Source: Ctenosaura bakeri (Eukaryota > Chordata > Lepidosauria > Squamata > Iguanidae). Taken from it: a stretch of DNA of 64,000 bases. Below, one piece after another: positions 23,151 through 35,949 of the stretch (position 1 is the first letter of the stretch; every line of letters begins with the position of its first letter). The position numbers and the translations under genes were made by a program. Where the stretch lies: the NCBI GenBank assembly GCA_948474755.1, contig CAOLHI010001021.1, forward strand, positions 1 through 64,000, written 5' to 3'. Under the pieces are notes generated by a model, which did no database searches, was not told the origin of the DNA, and saw only the letters and a list, made by a program, of their open reading frames with translations.

Positions 23151-23490
23151 GAATCATAGAATCATAGAAATGTAGAGTTGGAAGAGACCCCAGGGGCCAT
23201 CCAGTCCAACCCCCTTCTGCCATGCAGGAACCCACATCCAAGCACTCCCGACAGATGGCCATCCAGCCTCTGCTTAAAAACCTCCAAAGAAGGAGACTCC
23301 ACCACACTCTGAGGCAGCAGATTCCACTGCCGGACAGCCCTGACTGTCAGGAAGTTCTTCCTGAGGTTCAGGTGGAATCTCCTTTCCTGCAGCTTGAATC
23401 CATTGCTCCTTGTCCTGGTCTCTGGAGCAGCAGAAAACAAGCCCACTCCCTCCTCTACATGGCAGCCCTTCATGGCATCTTGAAGGTACT
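23151..23490 (-). mobile_element. CR1 LINE 3' fragment, young-looking
   Basis: It begins with tandem AATCATAG motifs. The minus-strand translation includes [20 protein letters not shown] and SPSLEVFKQRLDGHLSGVL without stops. Truncated at the 5' end near GGCAGCCCTTCATGGC. Confidence 0.93.
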
Positions 23491-24667
23491 TAATAACAAC
23501 AGAGCTATAAGAGAGATGTTGCTCTGTCAAAGGCTCAGCTTAGACAGAGATGCTGGCAGCTGGTGGCTTCTATATCAGGAGGGTTCTCCAGGTTTTTAGC
23601 CTGAAGTTCAACAGATGTATTCAAGGTGCTGAATCCTGAAATAGCTTCAGAACCTCCAAAATAAGTTCAATGACAGAGGCCATGCTAGCTAGAGGATTCT
23701 GGGACTTTTAGTTACTTTTCTCAGCTCCAAGCAGAAGAGACATGTCTGGTGGCCACGCTACCTGAAAGATTGGGGGAGCTGTATTCCCCCTTCAAGAAAA
23801 AAACAAAAACAAAATCAGTTTTCCAAGCTGTGAGCAGGAGTGGTAGGACCAGTGGACATCCTTACCAAAGGATTCTGAGAACTTTAACCCAGACAGTTAA
23901 CTGTGTGCCATGGCTATGTAAGGGCTTAAAATTTGGAAATGTGACCATATTCCTTCACCTTTCAGTAATTGCTGAAAGAAGAGATGGAGGGAGAGAGAGA
24001 AGTCATCACTGACTCAGTGTGACTGCAATTTCCCCAGCAGCTGGTCCCAATTTGTTGGGTCTGCTCTGTTCCTCCTCTGCCACTTCTTTCCAGAAGATTC
24101 CCTTGATGCTGTAATTAAAACCAAATGGTTTCCTTTATGAGTCTGGCTGAGATCGGGCTAGGGGAGAGGAGATGAATTTACCCCCTGGACATGTTTATAG
24201 ACTGGGGATGCTCCTTCCTGAGACATCCTTTGTCCCTTGAGCAGCATCACTGGACAGCCCTGTGTCACCAGCCTCTCTTTCTTTAAGGGTCTCGTGCTTT
24301 CAGCCCAGTTTTGAAGCTCTCAGTTGGAAATGACACCACTCCCAAAGGGTGGGAGAAGCATGCTACAAGCAAAATTCTCCCTGTAACTAATTACCTCTTG
24401 CTGTAATGAGGACAGCATTGCTTTCTTCAGGAAGCAAATAACAATTTCCAGTTCTTTTCAATAGCTGCTTCCAAGGGGCACCTTTAACGGTATTTTGACA
24501 GTAATTACTCCTTAACCCTCCCACTGACATGGAAGCTACCAGGTCCCTTGTCTCACACCACTGTCCAAGATAGATCTCTTCCCTTCCTGCCCTTTGCTTC
24601 AAGCAAGCAGTGTTGGTCTAAAGCCTATTTCAGTCCTAACAAGAGCTAGGCCCACTGAATTCACTAG

Positions 24668-25158
24668 ATTTATGACTGAGAAGTGACATGATAGCCACCT
24701 TTAAATTCCTCAAAGGATAGCATGCAGAAGATGGAGTAAGCTTGTGTCTTGCTGCAGCTCCAAAGACTGGTTATTTTTCTGCACTAGATCGTTATAGTGC
24801 TATCATTCCCCTTGCAACACCCTATGGAATTCTGGGGTTTGCAGTTTGCAGATGGCCCCTCCCAAAACTGCAAACCCCAGGATTCCATAGGATATTGCAA
24901 GGGGAATAATGGTGCTATAACAGACTAGTGTGGAAATGATCTGGGTTATTGAACAATAGATTCAGACTAAAAAAGAAGTGATTCCACCTTAAACACTAGG
25001 AAGAACTTCCTGTCAAGGATAGGGGATCGAGAACTCTCCTTCACTGGAGGTCCATAATTGGAGGCTGGATGGCTTTCTCTTGGGACTGCTTTAGTTCTCT
25101 GTTCCTGCATAGCAGAGAATCAGGTTAGATAGCTCTTCTTCCAATGATTTTATGGTTC
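24668..25158 (+). mobile_element. CR1 LINE 3' fragment split by a MITE
   Basis: CR1 sequence (ATGATAGCCACCTTTAAAT, CATGCAGAAGATGGAG) reaches 24767 and resumes at 24945 (TTATTGAACAATAGATTCAG, AGGAAGAACTTCCTGTCAAGG). The 24771-24941 hairpin lies between. The ending CAATGATTTTATGG is CR1-like. Confidence 0.75.
24771..24941. mobile_element. Palindromic MITE, 171 bp, duplication TGG
   Basis: A near-complete hairpin with mirrored TCCTATGGAAT/ATTCCATAGGA arms and GTTTGCAGTTT centre. TGG at 24768-24770 repeats at 24942-24944. It is inserted in CR1. Confidence 0.85.
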
Positions 25159-26679
25159 CTCCACCCTTTGCATCTGCCTTTTATCATTTCTGTTATGATG
25201 CCCTTTCTCTCCAAATATGCGCTGGGGAGTATTTGAATGAGAATCACAGGAAATGCCTGAGTGGAGAGGCAAGGTCTTTCCCAATTCTGGACCTGCCTGA
25301 AGGCAGAAGTGACATTAAAACCAGTGAGAGCAACAGCGTGTGACATTAAAATCAAGTGTACGCCAGCATCTGTTGCCTCCTCCCTGATCCCCCTGAAAAC
25401 ATAAAAATGAAGACGACGGTGTGTGTGGGGGGGAGAATCTCTCTTGCAATTGCTGTACTAGGGCTCCTAGACAAAAGCAAGACTGAAAGGTCTGGGATTT
25501 ATTCTGTTGGCCATTGTTGGCTTATCATAGCAACACAGAGTGGTTAGACAAAAATGCACCACAAGCTATTTTCTTAGTGCTGGCCCTAAAACAAGGGTAG
25601 GCAACTGAGGATGGGTTGGGACTATTCTCCCTTCCTCCACCACAAGTCACCTAGTCATTCTGATAAGAACTGGAAGTGGCATTGCATCACTTCCAGGTAT
25701 TGGACAAAATACAGTCAACTACTGTATCCTGAGGGGAAAAAAAATCTTAAAATTCATCCCTTGCTGAGATGAATGGGATTTGGCTAGGTCAGATCCTTGG
25801 ATGAGGAAATATTGAAGATTAGGTTCTTATCTGTTTGTTGTGCCAGCAATCCATCCAAGGTGTTTTGTGCTCTGCAGAATAGTTCTTTCTCTTTGCAAAA
25901 GTCTGCATGGGAATCCTACAAAATCTCATTGCCTCTGTTCTGCATCTGCCCCATCCCAGGCCAGAACAGAGGGCTGGGCATACACTGTACCCATCTCTAC
26001 CCTCAGACAGTGCCCCAAAGCATCTCCATCTCTTGAAACCAGACCCATTTCCATAAAGCAATTGTGCCCAGATCACCCCAGGAGACTGAAACATCGATAG
26101 CCTAAATGGTAATGTGCAAGCTGTGTTCTCTTTCTCTCTCCCTCTCTGCCATTTTGACAGGGTTCCATCACTACATCCCCATGGCAACATGGGGCGGGAG
26201 CATGCCAGAGGCGACTGAGATGGCAGAGCTGAACGGGTGGGAGGTGTAGAAGCAGGAGCAACTGTGGACGACGTTTATACAGGGCTTTGCGCATTAGGCA
26301 TGTGGCGTGTGCATCAGGTGCTCCTTTTTGCTTTCTTTTTTAAAGTAACCATGGTGAGGAAAGCAAGGCGGAAGGAAATTGGTTATTGTTTGCAGTAATG
26401 TCGGCTTGATCTTCCTAAGCATGAAATGTGGCAGACGCATTGCATGTGACATAAAAGGTGGGCAAATAGGTACTGCAATGATGGCAACAGGTGGCTCCCA
26501 TGCCAGCCGAGCACTGAATGGCTTTCATTCTTGTCTTTAAGGGAATTCAGGTGCTGAACTTAGTCAGGGGAGAGACTTTAAAGGAGCTATCCAAGGTCCT
26601 GAATGTCTTTGGGGGACAAACTTCAAAGGAACTATCCATGGTTCTGAATGTATCTGAGGGAGGGATAGGGTTTGGCATA

Positions 26680-26775
26680 CAGGTGTCCCTTGATTATTCA
26701 ACAGGTTAGGGACCAGAGCACTGTCAAAAAGCAGAAATTGTGAGAAAGCGGAACCGAAAGAAAGAAAGAAAGAAA

Positions 26776-26810
<35 letters not shown>

Positions 26811-27428
26811 GAAGAAAGAAAGAAAGAAAGATTGAGAGAGAGAGAAAGAGAGAGACTGACTGACGGCTTCCACTCCACTTCTCCTTACTACCCCGTATTC
26901 CCCCGTTTTTACACCATGGCTAGGTTGTCCTCCTTTGGATTTCTTCAGCAGCCAAGAAGCCAAGAGACAGGGACGTGAAGGGGTGGAAGAGCCACAGCTA
27001 GTCCTGCCAATAGTTTGTGGAAAGGCACATTGGGGAATCTCTTTCTCTCTCTCTTTGCCTCGCACGACCCACTACCAGGGGCTAGTGTGCCCCACATACA
27101 CACATTCTCTTTCACACACATGTGCATCCACAGAGCAACTCCTCAGCACAGGGAGAGCGGGGCAGAAACTTGTTGGGCACACTGGCATTTTGCTTGGTGC
27201 TCCTCTTCCTCTCCACCCATCTGGGTGTCTCCTTTTCTATCCTGCTGGAGAGCCAATGCTGCTGGAATAGAGGGTGCCATGGGGAAGGACGAAAAAGCAG
27301 CACGTGGTTGCTTTTTGATGGTCAGCTTTCGTGGTCAAGAGTTGAATGTATGGGTTCTGACTGTGATTGAAAACGATCAAAAGAGCAGATCTTCGAAAAG
27401 CTAACTGACAAAAAGCGAGGGATGCCTG
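26680..27428. mobile_element. Tc1/mariner (Tigger-like) element, 749 bp, TA duplication
   Basis: The left end CAGGTGTCCCTTGATTATTC and the right end CGAGGGATGCCTG are inverted and flanked by TA (26678-26679 and 27429-27430). A GAAA microsatellite has expanded inside. No transposase frame. Confidence 0.7.
26757..26832. repeat. (GAAA)n microsatellite
   Basis: A run of GAAA units with two or three interruptions, followed by GA-rich sequence to about 26866. Confidence 0.97.
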
Positions 27429-28099
27429 TATTGGGGAGCTCATTTAAAGTTCCAGTTAAAACTCAGAGCAGATTCACTGTATCCACTAACAGGGAAGCCA
27501 CCACCTTTCATTACCTTGCAATAGACATACTTGCTGAACAGACTTGTCCCCCCCGCACCAACTACCGGCAGGGAGCAACCAACCCTGCAATCATTTGAGG
27601 CTGTATTTCTGAAGTGATGCGAACGAGTAAGCTACAATGACAAGTGGGAGGGCTGTGCTATCACTCAAAGGCTTATTTCCATAAAATTGGTAACATTTGG
27701 TGTGTTCTTTTTTATTTTTTTTTAAAACCGGTTTTATAGCTCTTAAAAGAGCCTCCTTTTCATAAAGATTTCTGCTGCTATTTCCATCCTGGTGGAGTGG
27801 AACATGCCTTTCAGAAAAGAGAAAGAGTCACAAAGTGGGAAACGGTTTTATTCTGAGCATCTTAGCGACTGATGAAAACTCCCTCTTCACATAGATGGCT
27901 ATCCAGATTTTTTTTTTATTATCTTGGGGGACCATGCCTTTTCTTAAAGGCAGTGAGGAAAGTCTTCAGTGTTACTTATGAAATCAAAACAATTGTGCAA
28001 ACGTAAAGCCTTTCAAGAGAAATGAAACAATTACCCAGATCGGGGGAACTGGACCAAATACATGCTTGGACCATAATCCTTTTGGTGCCACATTATGTC

Positions 28100-28460
28100 A
28101 GAGTTTGCACTTTTGCAAGGATTTTCCAGCAGTGTCAACACAAGGCAGGGGGGAAACAATCTACCAGCTCTGAGTGGCCTGCTTCTACAGTGCCTTGCTT
28201 CCTTTCTTTTCTCTCTCCTTCCACCTTTCCTCTTTGACCTCCACTTTCTTCAACTGCCCCAAACTGAGTTCAAAGTGCAAAAGTTGTTTGCACTCGGTTA
28301 ACTCAACATGAGGGGAGGAGGAACAAAACCTTGTCCTTCCCAGTAGGTTCAGGCAAAAGCAAACTGCTGAAGCCTCTCCTTGCTTGTCTGTTCTTCTTCA
28401 TTAATAACTTTTGCCCTCTTGACCACACTGAGATCTTGCTTGGCCACCTGTGTCTTGGTA
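28100..28460. repeat. Dispersed repeat family Y, second copy
   Basis: AAACTGAGTTCAAAGTGCAAAA, GGTTCAGGCAAAAG, TAATAACTTTTGCCCTCTTG and GACCACACTGA align with 13680-13860. The frame at 28349-28663 on the minus strand runs out of the repeat and is not recognised. Confidence 0.6.
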
Positions 28461-29024
28461 TGATATTGCTTGATGGTGGATGTTGACAAATTTCTGACAA
28501 GCGCAGCTTCTTCTTGTTTTTGCATGACTTGACAAATGCTGTCAATCCACTGCTTTCTCTCCCTGCACCTTTTCTTATCTTTTTTGGAGTTTAATGTGGA
28601 ATATATCCAAGGTTGGGTCTTTGCATTTTGCTGTGCATCAAAACCTCTATCTCCTCCCTGCAAATTAAATTACATATGGCCAGTCCAATCCCACGTGGTG
28701 CTCCTTCTTGCATTTTTATTTTCAGAAGGTTGTCAACCAGATGATACATATGCATGTAAAGACGTGACATTTTCACAGCAATTTGTCTCTCCTCCTCACC
28801 CCTCCCCCAAACACTGTGGGGGTCTGTAGCCTCAGCTGAAAGCTTAATTTAGCAGAGGTAAATGATCGCAGACACGAGGAATTGGGAATTCTGTCAGTTT
28901 CCCTTTCTCCCACATGCAGATTTTAAATCTTATGTTCTTTCCATCTTAATGATTATGACAACCTTATTAATGTAAACTACAAGCTGCTTCATAGAAAAAA
29001 CAAAGAAGGAGACCAAATTTAGTA

Positions 29025-29110
29025 CAGTCATCCCTTTACATGTGCTGGGATTGGGGGTGCGGGATCCCTGCAAAAGTGGAAAACCTGCAAATAATTCTAG
29101 GCCCCTACAA
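29025..29110. mobile_element. Tigger-like terminal fragment
   Basis: TA followed by CAGTCATCCCTTTACATG, then GGATCCCTGCAAAAGTGGA, as in the end of the 46040 element. The opposite end was not found. The CCATAGCCCCGCC-like GC-rich stretch to about 29460 may belong to it. Confidence 0.55.
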
Positions 29111-30358
29111 ACCATATTTAACACCCCCCCTTGCAAAGTATGATCTGCATATTCAACCCACTGTGGATACCTTTGAGGGGTCTGGGTTCCTTCGCAAGGC
29201 AGAAGTGGGCAGCTGATGGGGCTTGCCCAGTTGTGTAGGGACGGGGAAGTGAGGCGTTGGTGCCCCCTGGGCAGCATTTTTTTGGGGGGGCACCGCCGCT
29301 CCTTGCCTGCTCTGCCTGCATGCTGTCGCCCCTCCCCAGTGCACCATTGCCCCTCCTTGCACACCGTGGCCATGCCCACATGCGCCATAGCCCCGCCTAT
29401 GCATGCCATAGCCCTGCCCCTACATCTCTGCCCCTGCCCCTACCCTGCTCATGCCAAGCTTCGCCATTGGGCTTGCCACTACTACCACTGCTGCCCTTGT
29501 TGTTGTTATTGTTTGTGAGGACTGGGGTTTTTAAATGGCTTTGGTGGGGGTGGTCTTTGTGCCACATCTTGCCCGCCATGAAGGTATATGAAGATACTTG
29601 CAAATGTTAGCAAACTCTTATCAAAAAATGACCTGAATGGAAATTCTCACTTGTCCCTAAGAGTCACAGACCTAGCCTTCTTTTTTAGAATTTTTAGAGG
29701 AGAGGCCAAGAACACACCAGGATTAGTCCAACAGATGCTAGCTCTCCAGCTCTGACTAATTTGGTCCAACAAATTCCTCTTCTCCCATAGGCATAAATGC
29801 TCAAGAAGCGAAAGTCATAATAAAGCAACCTGAGCAATAGCACCCCACGGGCTTTTGGTTTTCAATTACATCATGTCCCTTTTAATTCCTGCGCCTCTTC
29901 ATTTTTATTCATCGGCAACTCAAGCGGTCTCAACAGCATTTGGCGATAGTAAACGTTGGCTCCGTGCATCTGTTCACAGCTCACTGAGATGAAAAATGAG
30001 TTGCTGGCTGCATTGTGTCATTCTCTCTTCTGGGCCAGGGGAGTTAGGGAAAACATGGCCATGACCTTATACCAGAATGGTCATGGAACGAAACCAAATT
30101 GCAAGCATGGGGGGTGAGACATGTGCCAGTGGAGAGCTTGTGAGGAAGTGTGGGGTGTAACTAAGCTGGACAGGTAGAGGTAAGACTTTTGGTTGCCAGA
30201 TCAGGAGTATTCCATGTCCTGAGACTTCAGCAATGATTGCAAGTGAGTCTAAGCTGACTGACATGGACTCAGTTGCCACTTTTAAAAATCATACATTAAA
30301 TAATATAAAATCATTTAAAAAACAGACAAAAGTTAAAGCCAGAGTACAGTTCAGACAA

Positions 30359-30555
30359 GAGCCAGCATGGTGTCATGATTTGACTGTTGGACTCCCAACT
30401 CTGGAGACCAGGATTCAATTGCCTGCTTGGCGTTGGAAACTCACTGGATGACCTTGGGTGCATCACACACTCTCAACCCCAGAAAACTCCATGATAGATT
30501 CACTTTGGGGCTGCCATAGGTCAGATGTGACTTGAATCATGCACAACAACAACAG
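30359..30555 (+). mobile_element. tRNA-derived SINE
   Basis: GAGCCAGCATGGTGTCATG head, GGATTCAATTGCC box-B-like region and TTGAATCATGCACAACAAC tail. Confidence 0.88.
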
Positions 30556-31644
30556 ATCAGGTTCTTTTTTTGTTATTTTTTTTTCTTTTTTGGTAAGTTG
30601 TAAGTGGCCACCCTTGGCTTAGAACATCACTCCTTTCCTGCTGTTTGCACCCATCCTTTCTTGGCAAAATGTAAGACATTGATTGCAAGGACAGCGTTAG
30701 TGGAACTGAGGAGTGGGGAAGAATAGAACTGTGAGCTACAAACCCTGCTTCCGTGAACCTTGTTCTGATAGGTTAGCTCATCCTTTTCAAAGGAGATAAA
30801 AGAAAATTCAAGGTCTCTGTAATGATGATTTTGCCCCCCTGTGCTTGACTAATAGCTTTGCCACGAAAGCTTCCATTGTCACGGGCATTCATGGGGTCTT
30901 TGGAAGTGGAGCGGGGGCAAGCCTAGCAAGGAATTAGGGTCCCTATGTGACATTGAGCTTTGGAGATGACAACAAAGCTCAAATGTGTACTCTACTATAG
31001 CACAATTGAGGTTTGAATGGTGTGACATATGACTTGTTTTTTGCATGCAAGACTCTCCAGTGGCATTCATTATTTATAAGAAAATGGCCTTGTCGGTAAA
31101 GCATGTAGCCTTGGTGAAGGTTTGTGATGCAGACAGTGAGAAGCTCTCTCAGGCAGGTGCAGATCTGAAGTCAGAAAAATGAACAATGTTCCTCAAAAAA
31201 ATGGCCTTGTCTTTGAAATCCTAATTCAGCTCCTGTTTCCAGAGCTTAGAATAGTGATTGTTTTTGTCAAGTCAGCTGCAGTTTCCTTGCCATAGCTGTA
31301 GTCATACTTTTGTGCTTAGATGTTTTGCTGTTTACGGGGCAAGATGGGATGAGGCGATGGACAGGAACTTGGAAATGTTTGGGTGATGATCTGTGATAAG
31401 AGTGAACAAGTGTGATTGCAAGTTTGCGCTGTTGTCAGGCTGCATGACGACATGGAGAGAACTCAGTGGGGAGCCCCGTGAAGGGTTCTTTTGATTTCTT
31501 AACAAATGGGATGGCAGCAGGTGCTAATTTTGAAATGCAATGGTTTACACAGCAGTGCAAATCCAATGTTTTGTTAGTCTTAACATTTGCCAAGGTGTAC
31601 TGTCATTTCTTTGATGTGCCGAATAAAGCTTTTGAAACCTCTAA

Positions 31645-31846
31645 GGGCCTTTCCGCACTACACTGTTAAAGTGCTATTATTCCACTTTCAACATCCTGTG
31701 GGATTCTGGAGTTTGTAGTTTCCTGCGGCCAAAGAGCAATCTGGCTGAGAATTCTAAAGGCCCCTCCCTAAACTGCAAACCCCAGGATTCCATAGGAAGG
31801 TGAAAGTGGAACAATAGCACTATAACAGCGTAGTACAGAAAGGCCC
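31645..31846. mobile_element. Palindromic MITE, about 202 bp
   Basis: GGGCCTTTCCGCACTACACT on the left mirrors the right end at 31846. The inner arms carry CACTTTCAACATCCTGTGG and its mirror. Flanks TAA and AAA differ by one base. Confidence 0.85.
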
Positions 31847-32712
31847 AAACTGACAGCTTCCCAGTCCCTCACGGAATCTAGCTTGCAAATATCCCTGATC
31901 AATTGAGTATTTTGCGCCATCCCATTGCTCAACTATCTGGTATCAGAAGTTTCACTGCCACAAGGGCAATACAACATTTTATTAGGGCCAGAATTAAGTA
32001 GGCAGTCCAATGTGGTATTTTTGTGCTGCAGTAAGAGTTTTATTTTGGGATTTTGCCAGATATTTGAAGTATTTTTTTTCCTTCTCACAATGGCAAGGTC
32101 ACAGAGCATGAGAGGCGGGCAGCGCACGTGTGATTGCCTGTGTCAGAGTTCCCCTCCATTTCTCTTTGGACTGCAGTTTGATTCTGGCCAAATGCTACCA
32201 CTGTGTAGTCATGCATGCAGAGTTGATGCCGAGATGCGCCGCAGCTGAGTTGCAAAGAGGCAGAAAAAAAGTAGGTCACCGTGGCAGGAGGACGAGAGAG
32301 ATTTGGACTTACGATGACTGCTGAGGGAAGAGATTTTGTCTGGTTCAGTGCCCTTCAGGCGACTTCTGTTAGTTTTGCTTGGAAGACTTGTTTGGACTGA
32401 AGTGAGGGTGGTGTTTTTTTTTGTTATTGCTGTTTATTTTAAGGGCTACCATAGATGCAGTTTCTAGTCATTGAAAAGCCATTGCAGTGATGCCCCACAC
32501 AATATACTTTCTTGACGTAGAATGGAATGGAATGGAACAAAATAGAACAGAACAGAACTTTGGCAAATTGCTTTTTTTGGACTACAGCTGTGCTGGCTTG
32601 GGAACTACAAGCAGGCTGTCTTGGGAGTTCTGGGAGCTGTAGTCTGAAAATAATCCATCCCTCCAGGTCTGAAACAGAACAAACAATGGGACCATTGTTA
32701 TGTGATATGTTG

Positions 32713-32912
32713 TAACTATACAGTTATAGTGCAATGATTCCACCGTAACTGACATGACTGCATTCTATGGAATCCTGGGGTATGTCGTCCTTTGAGCCTC
32801 TAGAGCTTTCCGGCCTCTCCCTAAACTGCAAATCCCAGGATTCCATAGGACAGAACCATGGCAGTCAAAGTGGAATAAGAGCACAATAATGGCATAGTGT
32901 GAATGGGTTCAG
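32713..32912. mobile_element. Palindromic MITE, diverged
   Basis: CAGTTATAGTGCAATGATTCC, TATGGAATCCTGGGGT, then the mirrored half ending in AGTGTGAATGGG. Both termini are degraded. Confidence 0.65.
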
Positions 32913-33120
32913 TGTCTGACCCTTGCGTCTCCAGCTTGATTTTGAATGGTACTAGTCTCACCAATGTGATTTGCAGTGGGGCAGCCTAGTAGAATAGCTC
33001 TAATTCCCCCTCCCAGCCCATTTCTGTTAATGCTTGTCCCTGTTCTCCACTACTTTTCCTTCAGTAGACTTGATGCAAGTATCCCCCCTCCCCAAAAATC
33101 CAGCTACAACTACTTACCTA

Positions 33121-33134
33121 CACACACACACACA
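33121..33134. repeat. Short (CA)n run
   Basis: About seven CA units followed by TATGTG. Confidence 0.9.
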
Positions 33135-33411
33135 TATGTGCTGGATCCATTCTGTTTTCATTGAGACGCTAAGCACATCACTGGTTTAAAAATCCCCCAC
33201 GGAGCTCATTATCAGAGGGTGGCTTTGCCTATCCAGCTCTAGCGAAAAAGTCATGAGCTCAGTGCTTGTGCCTTACCTGCGTCCTCCGGCTGCTGTATTT
33301 GTTTTCTGGCTGCATTCTCCAGGGTGGCTATTTGCCCTGTATAGTCTTCTTCCTTTGGCAAGCATGGGGTGAGATCACAGAGTCTTCAGAAGGAAATAGA
33401 TGGACCAGGAG

Positions 33412-33650
33412 TGTTCCTACACAAAACAGTTGTAGCAATCTGATATCATTTTAACTGCCATGGCTCCAGCCTATGGAATCCTGGGATGTGTAGTTTTCAT
33501 GAGGGATAAGAGCTCTAAAGGACTCTCCTGAACTGCAGCATTGGAGCTCCTTAGCAAAAAATCTGAAGTACCTATAAATCCCAGAATTCCATAGGATGGA
33601 GCTGTGTTGATTGAAATTGTAGTAAACTATAACTGCAAAAGAGGAAAAAG
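33412..33650. mobile_element. MITE-like hairpin, distant relative
   Basis: CTATGGAATCCTGGGATGTG on the left and AATCCCAGAATTCCATAGGA on the right are inverted. The terminal GGCCATTTCC signature is not recognisable. Confidence 0.45.
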
Positions 33651-33779
33651 CATGTTTAGCATTTAGATAGGACAGATGGTCCAACAGCGTGCTGCTGCTA
33701 AGCTCATTGATTCAAGAAGTGGAAAAAGAAGAGAAAGTCTACCTTTGATATTGGTTGCCTATCAGTCATCATATTTGGA

Positions 33780-33965
33780 AATGTAAGAAGATGCATTCTT
33801 CCAGATCCATCAACCTCAGTACTCTCTTCTCTGACTAGTGAGAATCTTCCAAGCTTTCGGTCAAAAGAAGGACTTTCTCATCATCTACTACCTGATCTTT
33901 TTCACAACTGCAAATGCCAAGGACTGGACATTCTACATGCAAAGTGTGTGCTTTGTGCTAACTTT
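33780..33965 (-). mobile_element. Second tRNA-derived SINE type, diverged
   Basis: CATTCTACATGCAAAGTGTGTG near 33930 is the complement of a tRNA-like head of the type at 46796. CCTCAGTACTCTCTTCTCTG upstream fits its body as I recall it in squamates. Confidence 0.45.
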
Positions 33966-35318
33966 GGGATTCCAGGAGTTGTAGAGGGAGTGGGTGTAAC
34001 CCCCCATGTAGCCAGCTCACCAATTGCTGGGAAATGTGTGAGAGAGTAGTGGGTCTTTCAAACAGAGTAATCAAATTCACAAGTCAGAAGCTGAAAAACA
34101 GCCAGTTCCGCACATACCCCACAGTGTCTAGCAGAGCGGTCAAGTAGGCACAACAAGCATGATTGGAAGTTGTGTGGTGCATTGCAAATTGTGTGGAGAT
34201 TGCAAATTGTATTGTTGCTTTTTGTCTGAGAAGTTGACTAAAACCAAAAGGACAACTTGCCCCCACCTCACATTGTGAGGCCTGTGATGAAAAAAAGGCC
34301 AAGTCAATACACTGGGAGCTTTTGGGCTCTTCTGTGTCTTCACATTAACATTTCACCTTTGATTTGGGGGCAGAGGAAACAGAATTTCTGAACAGACCCT
34401 ATTGACCGTCTCCTGCAGCTTACCTCAAGCATGTGTGTATGTGTTTTTAAAGTTCAGGGGGCTTTTGCATGCTGCTTTGTGTCTTGGGCCACTGCTGCAA
34501 ACGCTTTGGTGCTACATCTGCTGAGCTGCCAATTCCTGCCCACCCCTCACAATGGAAGGAAAAAGGGGAGAGCATGCTTTTATCCATTATTGATGCATTG
34601 GTGGTCCAGCAAGCTCTTTGGAGGTGGAGAGGGGGATGAGATTAAAGGAGGGGGGGTCATGTGATCAGATGGCTTGCATTTTTTTCCTAGAGGGTAGAAA
34701 CACTGGCTGAGCTCAGAGAAGGCCAATTACTAGATGAAATGCCAGCAGCTACATTTAAGAGGAAAGAGCACACCCAAGGGGATTCATAGGAGAGTGGTTC
34801 CCCCTTTGCTTCCAAAGCAAGCAGCCCATTAACACATCGCGGGAAAGCGAACCGAGGACTCCATTAAAAATGGCCTCTCCAGCAATGGTTAGGACAGTGG
34901 TGGCCATGGCAGTGAATGGGCACTATCAAATGGCTTGAAAGTAACAATCATTAAATTTTCATCGGCTGATTGCTTGGAGAGGAGGGGAGCCGGGGATGGG
35001 AGTGTCAGGGAGGAGGGAGAAGGCTAGGGAACTGAAGAGGTTTTGAAAAGCCAAAGAGCCCGGGGCATCAGCTGGAGAGAATATCTCAAGGATGTGCTCT
35101 AGTCCAGTCCTAGGAAGTGAACGGCTCCGTCATCTGCTAGGAAGGAAGCTGGTGTGGCCTTGAGGTTGCCAGATGGGACCTGACCCTGGTTACCTTGTGG
35201 CTCCCAGAAGAGTCTTGCAGAGCTTTTAGCCAACAAAAAAACATTCCAAGCCACATATTTGCTAGTTTGTTGGACTAGCGATAGAATCCAAACAGTGCCA
35301 GATTTGCCCTTGAACTAG

Positions 35319-35519
35319 GGCCATTTCCACCCTACACTGTTATTGTGCTGCTATTCCACTTTCAACATCCTGTAGAATCCTGGGGTTTGCAGTTTAGGGA
35401 GGGGCCTTTAGAATTCTCAGCCAGAGAGCTTTTGGCCTCAGGAAACTACAAACCCCAGAATTCCACAGGAGGTTGAAAGTGGAATAATAGCAGTATTATA
35501 GTGTAGGATGGAAATGGCC
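35319..35519. mobile_element. Palindromic MITE, 201 bp
   Basis: GGCCATTTCCACCCTACACT at the left and GGATGGAAATGGCC at the right. Flanks TAG and TAT agree in two of three bases. The central GGCCTTTAGAATTCTCAGCC loop is as in the other copies. Confidence 0.88.
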
Positions 35520-35949
35520 TATGAAGACCCCCTAAAATGAAAATGTATAAATTACTAATTGGATTGATTCTCTTTTAGTCTCTCCTTCTGTTACAATAAC
35601 ATGCATCTGTTTGTGCTTCAGGGCTTCTTGAATTTCACGTAGCTTCAGGCATTTGTTTTGCCAGCCCAAGTGCCATGTGAGAATACCAGAATTGCAATAA
35701 TTGACAAGTCCATTCAATCAGTTTTAAAATATTTACATAGTTGAAGTTGATAAATGCTTATTAAATTTATTGATGACAAGCACTATTTGAGAAGAACAAT
35801 AATTTAGGGAGGGCGGGGGGGAGAGTGGCGGCAAGTGGCAGCAGGTGGCAGCCGGAGACCAAGTGGGGGAACGTCTTTTTTGCACCCCCCGGCACAGCTG
35901 CACCACTGTAGACATGCCTCTCTCTGTTCAAAGGGGGTTTCCCTTTGTT

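Noticed and set aside
28930..29518. Several overlapping frames in a GC-rich stretch
   Set aside because: Frames in different phases and strands, explained by local composition and short repeats of a CCATAGCCCCGCC type.
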